Source: Oligoflexales bacterium
GTDB lineage: Bacteria > Bdellovibrionota > Oligoflexia > Oligoflexales > Oligoflexaceae
NCBI GenBank assembly: GCA_015232735.1
Contig: JADFZC010000216.1
Span: 1 to 5,306 of the forward strand
Length of the DNA: 5,306 bases
Direction of reading: 5' to 3'
The position numbers and the translations under genes are program-made. Shown here in pieces: positions 1 to 5,306 of this stretch. Below the pieces are notes generated by a model. That model made no database searches. It saw only the letters and a list, made by a program, of their open reading frames with translations, and had not been told where the DNA came from. Numbering within the stretch: the first letter of the stretch is position 1; each line of letters starts with the position of its first letter.

Positions 1-1088
1 AGAAGGGTATGGAATAGTGGAAATTCAAGGTCGGACTCTTCAACAAATTTTACTGTTTTTTCGAAAATGGATGGGCCATCGCCGTCAAGTCCGAACATCA
101 TCAGGGAAGATACGTTTATGCCCCGCTCATGAAGCGTCCTGATGTCATCCTTGAACAGGCTTACCCTGTTTACTTTTCCCTTGTTGACGAGATCCATGCT
201 TTCCTGGGAAAGTGATTCAAATCCTATGAAAAGGTGGTCGCAGCCGCTTTGCACCATAAGATCAAGAAGTTCGCTGTCCCTTGCCACGTTGGTGCTTGCA
301 AGGGCGCACCATTTAAGCCTGAGGGGAATAAGCGCCTTGAAAAGCCTCTTTGCGTAATTTGCGTTCGCTATTATGTTGTCGTCTGAAAAAATGATTGGGG
401 TTCCTCCCCAGAATTCCTTTCCATAGAAACGAAAGAGCTGCCGGATCTCGGCAATCACAAGTTCAACGGGTTTGTACCTTATTTTTTTTCCGAAAGTGAG
501 ATGTATCTGACAAAAATCGCAGTTGAAGCAGCAGCCACGGGAGGCATTTATAAAATATGGGAAATAATATTTATTTTTAACAAGATCCCAGCGTGGAAGC
601 TGCGACCTGCCCAGGTCGACGTCTTTTTCCATTTTGTAGACTGCACGCGGTTTATTTTTTTTGAAGTCGTCCATAAATTCAACCCATGTGTCTTCAGCCT
701 CTCCGACAAAGACGCTGTCGACATGCTCTAGCGCCTCCTGGGGGGCGAGCGAAACGTGGACTCCCCCCATCACGACGTAAACGCCTCTTTTTCTGAATTC
801 ATCAGCAAGGCGATAGGCATAAGGAGCCATGTATGTCATGCCGGTCAGCGCGACAATATCCACCGGATCGTCAAAATTGATAAACTCTATGCTCTCGTCG
901 AGTATCTCCATTTCAAAGTCGTCGGGGGTTAACGATGCAAGAATGGGAAACGCCAAAGACATGAAAGGCATGCGGTTGGGGATATCCTTTCTGCCTTTTT
1001 TGAAAAAGATCTTTGTGGTCAAGTCATAGTTGGTAATCAGCGATTTTTCCGCATCTCCGGAGTAAGGCATGATAAATTTTATTTTCAT
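1..1088 (-). CDS. B12-binding-type radical SAM protein, 3' end cut off by window
   Basis: This is the first 362 residues of a radical SAM enzyme, read from an ATG at 1088 with no stop before the left edge. AAAGG at 1101-1097 sits 8 bases upstream of the start. Residues 1-150 look like the Rossmann-type B12-binding domain: TGMTYMAP near 82-89, VVMGGVHVSLAPQEA near 105-119 and VGEAEDTW near 128-135. The cobalamin-ligand motif DxHxxG is not visible; the equivalent place reads EILDESIEFI. The [4Fe-4S] motif CxxxCxxC is C186, C190 and C193 in RGCCFNCDFC. FSDDN (234-238), FIGFESLSQESM (287-298) and MFGLDGDGPSIFEKT (331-345) match the family in which a DUF4070 region follows, which includes BchE/Hpn-like enzymes. 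Members are usually about 430-500 residues, so the C-terminus is missing. The substrate cannot be told. It is divergent from the MATE gene, 300 bases away. Confidence 0.9.
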   Translation of the reverse strand, partial: MKIKFIMPYSGDAEKSLITNYDLTTKIFFKKGRKDIPNRMPFMSLAFPILASLTPDDFEMEILDESIEFINFDDPVDIVALTGMTYMAPYAYRLADEFRKRGVYVVMGGVHVSLAPQEALEHVDSVFVGEAEDTWVEFMDDFKKNKPRAVYKMEKDVDLGRSQLPRWDLVKNKYYFPYFINASRGCCFNCDFCQIHLTFGKKIRYKPVELVIAEIRQLFRFYGKEFWGGTPIIFSDDNIIANANYAKRLFKALIPLRLKWCALASTNVARDSELLDLMVQSGCDHLFIGFESLSQESMDLVNKGKVNRVSLFKDDIRTLHERGINVSSLMMFGLDGDGPSIFEKTVKFVEESDLEFPLFHTL

Positions 1089-1129
1089 CCTGTCAACCTT
1101 TTTTATTGCCCGATAATAAAAGGATTTTT

Positions 1130-1135
1130 ATCATA
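1130..1135 (-). promoter_or_regulatory. Possible -10 element for the radical SAM gene
   Basis: Read on the minus strand, 1135-1130 is TATGAT, five of six matches to the sigma-70 -10 consensus. It would place transcription start near 1123 and give a leader of about 35 bases. No good -35 lies at the normal 16-18 base spacing; TTGAAA at 1164-1159 is 23 bases away, which is too far. The AT-rich setting makes chance matches likely. Confidence 0.22.
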
Positions 1136-1172
1136 AGTTGGGATGTATTACGATTTCTTTTCAAGGGACATG

Positions 1173-1210
1173 GATTAAATTATTATATTTTTAAAATTAT
1201 TGGTTTAATC
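1173..1210. repeat. AT-rich inverted repeat GATTAAA / TTTAATC
   Basis: GATTAAA at 1173-1179 is exactly inverted as TTTAATC at 1204-1210, with a 24-base AT-rich spacer that itself contains ATTTTTAAAAT. It lies mid-way in the divergent region and could be a protein-binding or DNA-bending site. In such AT-rich sequence a 7-base match of this kind can easily be chance. Confidence 0.2.
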
Positions 1211-1304
1211 AAGCCTGCTGTGCGATCTGTCTGCATTTCTCTGTTTTCATTTCTTGAAATTTTAATATAAAATACTACAGAGGCATGTTTTCTGGGGGCA
1301 GCCA

Positions 1305-1323
1305 AATGGTTAGACACACCATT
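1305..1323. promoter_or_regulatory. Perfect 6-base inverted repeat, possible operator upstream of MATE gene
   Basis: AATGGT (1305-1310) and ACCATT (1318-1323) are exact inverted arms around a 7-base spacer, TAGACAC. The dyad ends 35 bases upstream of a perfect TATAAT, a position suited to a dimeric regulator acting on the MATE promoter. MATE exporters are often controlled by nearby regulators, but no regulator gene is visible in this window, so the operator role is inference from symmetry and position only. Confidence 0.25.
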
Positions 1324-1358
1324 CAGACCTATGAATCTTCCTGACTTCGCAAGCCAAT

Positions 1359-1364
1359 TATAAT
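1359..1364 (+). promoter_or_regulatory. Perfect TATAAT, candidate -10 of the MATE promoter
   Basis: TATAAT matches the sigma-70 -10 consensus in all six positions, 24 bases before the MATE ATG. Transcription would begin near 1371, just ahead of the GGTGGTGA ribosome binding site at 1375-1382. No convincing -35 is present at 16-18 bases; CTGACT (1341-1346) resembles one but is only 12 bases away. Activator dependence or chance are both possible. Confidence 0.35.
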
Positions 1365-1388
1365 CCTGATATTTGGTGGTGACAATCA

Positions 1389-2756
1389 ATGAACAATAAA
1401 ATGGATATCCCTCTAAGGCAGCTTGTCTGGCCGGTTTTTCTTGAAAACCTTCTCAGAATCTCTTTGACCAGCGTTGACGTACTGATGCTGACGGCATTTT
1501 CACAGAAGGCGGTTGCCGCGGTGGGACTTATTCAGCAGTTTACTTTTTTTATACAGCTTCTTTACTTGATGGTGACCGTCGGCGCCAGCATCATAATCTC
1601 ACAGAGTCTTGGCGCCAGGCTGTTCAGGGATGCCGGGCTGGCCGGACTCGGAAGTCTCATTTTGGTGAGCGAACTGGCGTTGGTTTTGAGCGTCATAGTG
1701 GTATTTTCCGCGGATCACATACTTTCGCTTTATCAGCTTGAAGCCTCGGTGCACACCTATGCCAGGGAATTTCTGATCATTTACGGAGGAGCATCCATAT
1801 TTGTGGCTATCAATATGGCCCAGGGTTCGATATTGAGGGCGTGGGGATATTCCTTTGATCCCATGCTTGTGAATATTATCGCCAATATTCTCAATATAAT
1901 TGGAAATGCCATCTGCCTGATGGGATGGATGGGACTTCCCGTCTTTGGCGTCAAGGGAGTCGCCTGTTCTACAATGTTCAGCCAGTTTGTTGCCTGTGTG
2001 ATTCTCGGCTATATGATGTATCGCAGAAAGGATGTAAATCTTCCCCTGAGAGAGCTTCACAGGGTGCCGCCCAGAATTTACCGCATGATTCTTTCGGTAG
2101 GCATTCCCACTGCCGGAGAAAACCTCTCATATAACATAGGCCAGATCCTCATTATGAATATTATCGCAAAAATGGGCACGGTGGCCATGTCCACCTATGT
2201 TTATGCCATAACGGTGCTTCGTTTTGTTTTCATTCCCGCCCTTTCGATCGGCATGGGGGCGCAGATCAAGGTCGGATATTTTGCCGGTGCGGGACTTCAG
2301 TCCGAAGTATATGGCCGGGTGTACAGATACCTGATCATGGGGTTTTTTACCTCGCTAATCCTGGTCTGCCTGGTAAATATGGGAAAACCCCTCATACTTC
2401 CCATATTGACCCATGACCATGAGGTATTGAGCCTTTTGACATCGGTTCTTCTGATTTCACTGCTTCATGAGCCGGGACGAAGCCTGAATCTCATAATGAT
2501 CCCTTCGCTTAAAGGTGCCGGTGATGTGAGGTTTCCTGTCCTGATTGGAATGATCGTGGTATGGGGGGTTGGAGTGTTCTTTTCATACTTGTTTGGAATA
2601 GTAATGAATCTTGGAATTGTTGGCGTATGGATGGCGCTGGTTATCGATGAATGGGTGCGCGGCCTCCTTATGGTTGCAAGATGGAGATCGGGTGTATGGA
2701 AGGAGAAATCCCTTGTCAGTGCCTGTTCAAAAATAACTCCCGCATTTCCTTCCTGA
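1389..2756 (+). CDS. MATE-family multidrug/metabolite exporter
   Basis: This is a complete 455-residue polytopic inner-membrane protein of the MATE family, which exports cationic drugs or metabolites using Na+ or H+ gradients. The length and about 12 hydrophobic segments, in two related halves near residues 12-210 and 230-430, fit the family. Family marks include WPVFLENLLR in helix 1 (14-23), SQSLGA (71-76), SILRAWGYSFDPMLVNII (147-164) followed by GVKGVACST (187-195), GMGAQIKVGYFAGAG (288-302), SLKGAGD (373-379) and GIVGVWMAL (409-417). The start at 1389 is favoured because GGTGGTGA at 1375-1382 is 6 bases upstream; the next ATG, at codon 5, would be too far from it. The tail after residue 433 is polar and probably cytoplasmic. 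The subfamily (NorM, DinF or YeeO-like) and substrate cannot be assigned. The lipoprotein gene follows after 121 bases. Confidence 0.95.
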   Translation: MNNKMDIPLRQLVWPVFLENLLRISLTSVDVLMLTAFSQKAVAAVGLIQQFTFFIQLLYLMVTVGASIIISQSLGARLFRDAGLAGLGSLILVSELALVLSVIVVFSADHILSLYQLEASVHTYAREFLIIYGGASIFVAINMAQGSILRAWGYSFDPMLVNIIANILNIIGNAICLMGWMGLPVFGVKGVACSTMFSQFVACVILGYMMYRRKDVNLPLRELHRVPPRIYRMILSVGIPTAGENLSYNIGQILIMNIIAKMGTVAMSTYVYAITVLRFVFIPALSIGMGAQIKVGYFAGAGLQSEVYGRVYRYLIMGFFTSLILVCLVNMGKPLILPILTHDHEVLSLLTSVLLISLLHEPGRSLNLIMIPSLKGAGDVRFPVLIGMIVVWGVGVFFSYLFGIVMNLGIVGVWMALVIDEWVRGLLMVARWRSGVWKEKSLVSACSKITPAFPS

Positions 2757-2821
2757 AAACAGCATTCTTTTCAATTAATTCCAATTTTTTTTCTCAATAT
2801 TGAAGTTAAGGGGCGGTTTCT

Positions 2822-2864
2822 CCGAAAAAATCCGGGCGGCCAGCTTGAATGGCCGTATTTTTGG
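2822..2864 (+). terminator. Terminator-like hairpin or attenuator in lipoprotein leader
   Basis: CGGCCA (2837-2842) pairs perfectly with TGGCCG (2850-2855) across a 7-base loop, and TATTTTT follows at 2856-2862. This is the shape of a short intrinsic terminator. An outer layer is also possible: CC at 2822-2823 and an A-run at 2825-2830 can pair with the T-run and the GG at 2863-2864. Those two G bases are the first of the GGAGGA ribosome binding site (2863-2868) of the lipoprotein gene. It may end MATE transcripts, attenuate read-through into the lipoprotein gene, or partly mask its ribosome site. The 6-base stem is modest, so termination strength is uncertain. Confidence 0.45.
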
Positions 2865-2877
2865 AGGAATTTATTTT

Positions 2878-4053
2878 ATGAATGTCAGATACATATTTTC
2901 ATTGTTTCTTTTTGTTCTCTTGAGCTGCGGCTCGGAGAAGGAGGAGACTTATTCGTCAAGATCGCCTCCATCGCAGCAGGGGGCGGCTCCTGTCACTGCA
3001 GAGCAAAAGGACAGCGTCCAGGAAACCAGCGTCGAAAGTCCGCCCGCCCCCCCTGTTGTTTCAAGCGAAAATCAGGTTCCGGAAAAGGTTGAGGAAAAAA
3101 AACCGGAGGAAAAACCGGAAAACAAACCCGAGCCGGTCATCAAGTTTCCTGTCAGGGGAATGGTTGTGTTTGGAGACAGTGTTTCACGCGGGATTTTAGC
3201 GGATACCCAGGCCGGAGTGGAAATTTCCGATGGCCTGAAAAAAGAGCTGTACAAGGATCTGGTCGATGCGGCCGCCGGTAAGAAAATATCCCAGGCCGAA
3301 GCGGATGAAAAATATGGAAGGCCGGCTTTGACAGCCTTCACCGGCGACCAGTCCTGGAGTCATTACGTTATGTTTTCAAAATCAAATCCGAAATTTTTCA
3401 GGAAGGTTTATGCAAAAAGCGGTGCCAAGGGATCGACTCAAAGGGATATCGATTTCAGCACCCAGATCGATGAAGCTTTCAAGGACTATGTCGAACTTTC
3501 GTTGGAGGAGCGGCCCGATTATGTTGTCCTGGAATTCGGAGGCAACGATTTCTGTTCAAAGACGGATCCCCAGTCCTTCATAGATGGATATCGGGAGGAA
3601 ATACTTCGTCTTCTTCCTCTGTTTCCGGACGCGGTATTTCTTGTCACAGGTATCTTCAATGTCCCTGAAATAGCCGAGGCAATGCCTGCCTCCAGCCTTG
3701 TTCTGACAGTGGAGCTTCTTGGGCAGAAGAGGAATTTTACCTGTGGCGAGATAAGGACCTCCATGTGTTCAAGGCTGAAAGACCCTACGGATGCCGACAG
3801 GGAGGATCTTGAAAGGATGAATTCGCTTCTGGAGGCGGCAGTTCTGGAAATAAAGGGCAAACTGAATGGGAATCAAAGTCTGATATTTGCCTCTTCGACA
3901 TACAAGCCTTTGTCAATAACCCGCGACATACTTGCCGCAGACTGTTTCCACCCAAATCAAAACGGTCATAAGGCGATAGCGGAAAATACATGGAAAGATT
4001 TGATGACGGGTCTCAAGGAACAAAGTCAGACGATTCTGAATGCGATGAATTAA
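2878..4053 (+). CDS. SGNH/GDSL hydrolase lipoprotein, phospholipase B-like
   Basis: This 391-residue lipoprotein starts at ATG 2878, with GGAGGA at 2863-2868 nine bases upstream. The in-frame TTG at 2800 would add 26 residues ahead of an obvious signal peptide and is rejected. Residues 1-16 are a short lipoprotein signal (basic R4, then a hydrophobic stretch) ending in lipobox LLSC, with lipidated C17. G and S follow rather than D, suggesting outer-membrane sorting. Residues about 18-88 are a Pro/Glu/Lys/Ser-rich tether ending in KPEEKPENKPEP. The hydrolase domain runs from about 90: GDS with nucleophile S101, a block II glycine (G182 or G185) in SGAKG, GGND with N223, and DCFH with D355 and H358. 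All four SGNH blocks are present, so it should be an active esterase or lipase. GGNDFC and DCFH resemble phospholipase B proteins. Cysteines C226, C289, C297 and C356 could form disulfides. The substrate is not known. Confidence 0.92.
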   Translation: MNVRYIFSLFLFVLLSCGSEKEETYSSRSPPSQQGAAPVTAEQKDSVQETSVESPPAPPVVSSENQVPEKVEEKKPEEKPENKPEPVIKFPVRGMVVFGDSVSRGILADTQAGVEISDGLKKELYKDLVDAAAGKKISQAEADEKYGRPALTAFTGDQSWSHYVMFSKSNPKFFRKVYAKSGAKGSTQRDIDFSTQIDEAFKDYVELSLEERPDYVVLEFGGNDFCSKTDPQSFIDGYREEILRLLPLFPDAVFLVTGIFNVPEIAEAMPASSLVLTVELLGQKRNFTCGEIRTSMCSRLKDPTDADREDLERMNSLLEAAVLEIKGKLNGNQSLIFASSTYKPLSITRDILAADCFHPNQNGHKAIAENTWKDLMTGLKEQSQTILNAMN

Positions 4054-4074
4054 AAGCAAATTTATTGAGAAAGT

Positions 4075-4109
4075 GGCCTGCAGGCAGTATTGACGGTCAG
4101 GCCTGCAGG
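4075..4109. terminator. Duplicated palindrome between convergent genes, possible weak terminator
   Basis: GGCCTGCAGG occurs twice, at 4075-4084 and 4100-4109. Its core CCTGCAGG is self-complementary, so the copies are both direct and inverted repeats. CCTGCAGGC (4077-4085) can pair with GCCTGCAGG (4101-4109) as a 9-base stem around a 15-base loop that contains TGACGGTCA. It lies where the lipoprotein gene (stop 4053) and the kinase gene (stop 4097) converge, and its right arm encodes the kinase's last codons. Position and strong pairing suggest a bidirectional terminator, but neither side has a clear T-run. Confidence 0.35.
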
Positions 4110-5306
4110 ACTTTCAGAGGCACGAAAATTTCAAGATTGAACGGGGAAAACAAGGCATCTTCTACTGGAGTTTCTTCCAGGTTTATTTTAATGCCTCCAT
4201 CCTTGTTTTCAAGGAATTCCTTTATTGCGCCCATTCCTACCCCGCGGCCGGAGATGTCGGAAACTGACTTACTGGTGGATATACCTTCTTTGAAGATAAT
4301 ATTGGCTACCTTGTCGTGATCCCTCATCTCCTCTTTTTTCAGAAGCCCACGGCTTTCTGCCATTTCCCTCAATTTGCCGAGATTGATGCCTCGTCCGTCA
4401 TCTTTGTAGCGCAAAACTATTGTATCGTTGGTGTGCTCCATGGAGAGCATCAGTTTTCCTGCTGGCGGTTTTCCGGTGGCAGCCCTTTCCTCGGGAGGTT
4501 CTATTCCATGATCCATTGAATTTCTTAAAATGTGTACAAAAACGTTTCGGACAAGTTCACTGCCGGTTTCTGATATGTTGATATTATCAAGCTTGAATTC
4601 GATGGCCGGCTTTTCTTTTCCCAGGTCACGGGCCAGCATATCGACTATGCCAAATATTTCCGTAAACAGGTCTTCCGAACTGTGGTAGACGATCTTTGCA
4701 AGTTCCACCTGGGTTTTGCGCAATATCTGCCTTACTTCATCTGACAGGACATGGGAGTCGACACTCTGCAGTTCCTTGATTTTGTTTTCTATGAATAGCC
4801 GGTTGACAAAGACCTTGTCCCTTTTGAGACTTCTTCCGAGCTTTGTTTCGGCGACCTGGGCATATTTTTTGATGAGATTTTCCACACCCTGCAGGTCACC
4901 CAGGAGTTTTTCCTTATCCCATGGCGCATCCTCCTTTTTCTGGAGCTCGGCATAATACTGTTCAACATCATGAATAGTTCCTGTCATTTTTACAAAGGCA
5001 TATGAGCGCGCCGTACCCTTCATGGTGTGCATGTTGATGAACATGATTTTCAGTATGTCCTCATTTCTTTTGTCCGTGCTGTTGATAAGTCGCCTGTTTT
5101 CACTTATGAACTGCTCTGATGACTGGACGAACCTTGCGAATTTTTCCTCAGGCACACCTATGATTTCAGAGATATATCCCAGTTCGTCTTTTTGATCCTG
5201 GTTTTTGGCCTGCAATTCGCGCAGGCTTGTGACGTCCCTGAGGGTTACCAGCATTTTTTCTATTTTTTCCGTCGACTGGTTGATGACGGGGCACCAGTCA
5301 ACCTCA
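4097..5306 (-). CDS. Hpt/CheA-like sensor histidine kinase, 5' end cut off by window
   Basis: The C-terminal 402 residues of a kinase run leftward from the window edge to a TGA at 4099-4097. The frame is open to the edge, so the internal ATG at 5254 is not the true start. Counting from the edge, residues 1-32 (INQSTEKIEK, MLVTLRDVTSLREL) look like the last strands of a PAS-type domain plus linker. An Hpt domain follows at about 50-150, with phospho-accepting H93 in MHTMKGTARSYAF. A CheA-like region begins near 223 (MLARDLGKEKP), with N-box HILRNSMDHGIE (258-269), ATP-binding DDGRGI (302-307) and SGRGVGM (352-358). It ends at VPLKVLQA with no CheW (P5) domain and no receiver domain. It should autophosphorylate the histidine and pass phosphate to an unseen response regulator. 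Lack of P5 argues against an ordinary chemoreceptor array kinase. It may be a separate unit, since it converges on the other genes. Confidence 0.9.
   Translation of the reverse strand, partial: EVDWCPVINQSTEKIEKMLVTLRDVTSLRELQAKNQDQKDELGYISEIIGVPEEKFARFVQSSEQFISENRRLINSTDKRNEDILKIMFINMHTMKGTARSYAFVKMTGTIHDVEQYYAELQKKEDAPWDKEKLLGDLQGVENLIKKYAQVAETKLGRSLKRDKVFVNRLFIENKIKELQSVDSHVLSDEVRQILRKTQVELAKIVYHSSEDLFTEIFGIVDMLARDLGKEKPAIEFKLDNINISETGSELVRNVFVHILRNSMDHGIEPPEERAATGKPPAGKLMLSMEHTNDTIVLRYKDDGRGINLGKLREMAESRGLLKKEEMRDHDKVANIIFKEGISTSKSVSDISGRGVGMGAIKEFLENKDGGIKINLEETPVEDALFSPFNLEIFVPLKVLQA

Larger units (their letters stand above)
1089..1388. promoter_or_regulatory. Divergent intergenic control region
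   Basis: These 300 bases separate the starts of the radical SAM gene (leftward) and the MATE gene (rightward), so both promoters should lie here unless transcription enters from elsewhere. The stretch is AT-rich, especially around 1172-1210 and 1250-1275. The only long open frame is a leftward TTG-started one of 68 codons (1389-1183). It has no recognisable domain and overlaps the MATE start, so I do not call it a gene. No RNA gene, riboswitch consensus or strong intrinsic terminator was recognised. Confidence 0.7.

Noticed and set aside
142..1029. Three rightward open frames of 66-76 codons at 142-357, 501-731 and 829-1029
   Set aside because: All are antisense shadows of the radical SAM gene, whose conserved motifs are on the minus strand.
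1112..1132. GATAATAAAA...TTTTTATC symmetry as a Fur-like box
   Set aside because: The arms match imperfectly and the region is AT-rich, so chance explains it.
1183..1389. Leftward TTG-started open frame of 68 codons in the divergent region
   Set aside because: No recognisable domain, no convincing ribosome binding site, an unusual start, and it covers the best MATE promoter and ribosome site.
1599..2060. Leftward open frame of 153 codons
   Set aside because: Lies wholly inside the well-supported MATE gene on the other strand; its protein is polar and without family motifs.
2785..2792. Run of eight T bases after the MATE stop as an intrinsic terminator
   Set aside because: No GC-rich stem precedes it; only the AT palindrome AATTAATT is nearby.
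2800..2877. N-terminal extension of the lipoprotein from a TTG
   Set aside because: It would put 26 residues before a clear lipobox signal peptide, and the ATG at 2878 has a strong GGAGGA site at good spacing.
3072..3991. Leftward open frames opposite the SGNH lipoprotein gene
   Set aside because: The plus strand carries all four SGNH catalytic blocks in one frame; the opposite frames show no motifs.
3990..4319. Rightward open frame of 109 codons spanning the convergent junction
   Set aside because: Overlaps the end of the lipoprotein gene and lies antisense to the kinase ATPase region; no domain or ribosome site supports it.

Overview
The window holds four protein genes. Two are cut by the window edges and two are complete. 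GC content is moderate, by eye a little under 50%. The lipobox-bearing lipoprotein implies a Gram-negative (diderm) host. The CheA-like kinase fused to a PAS-type tail and the B12-binding-type radical SAM protein are styles common in deltaproteobacterial and Bdellovibrio-like lineages, but this placement is an inference from gene style and no marker gene is present. No RNA gene, CRISPR array, insertion sequence or integrase was seen.

Layout: (1) 1-1088, minus strand: N-terminal 362 residues of a radical SAM enzyme with a B12-binding-type N-terminal domain; its C-terminus lies beyond the left edge. (2) 1089-1388: a 300-base divergent control region, AT-rich, with a perfect TATAAT and a short inverted repeat on the MATE side. 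(3) 1389-2756, plus strand: a complete 455-residue, 12-helix MATE-family exporter. (4) 2757-2877: a leader with a terminator-like hairpin that runs straight into the ribosome binding site of the next gene. (5) 2878-4053, plus strand: a 391-residue lipoprotein with a Pro/Glu/Lys-rich tether and an SGNH (GDSL) hydrolase domain resembling phospholipase B. (6) 4054-4096: a short gap between converging genes with a repeated palindrome. (7) 4097-5306, minus strand: the C-terminal 402 residues of a sensor kinase with a PAS-type end, an Hpt domain and a CheA-like ATPase domain, but no CheW domain; its N-terminus lies beyond the right edge.

How they may work together: the radical SAM protein and the MATE exporter are divergently transcribed and may share control. 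The exporter and the lipoprotein are co-oriented and 121 bases apart, so they could be co-transcribed through the hairpin. A lipid-related theme (a radical SAM family that includes lipid-modifying enzymes, a membrane exporter, a phospholipase-like esterase) can be imagined but is not proven. The kinase converges on the others and is probably a separate unit. This looks like ordinary chromosomal sequence with several distinctive features rather than an evident new defence or mobile system.
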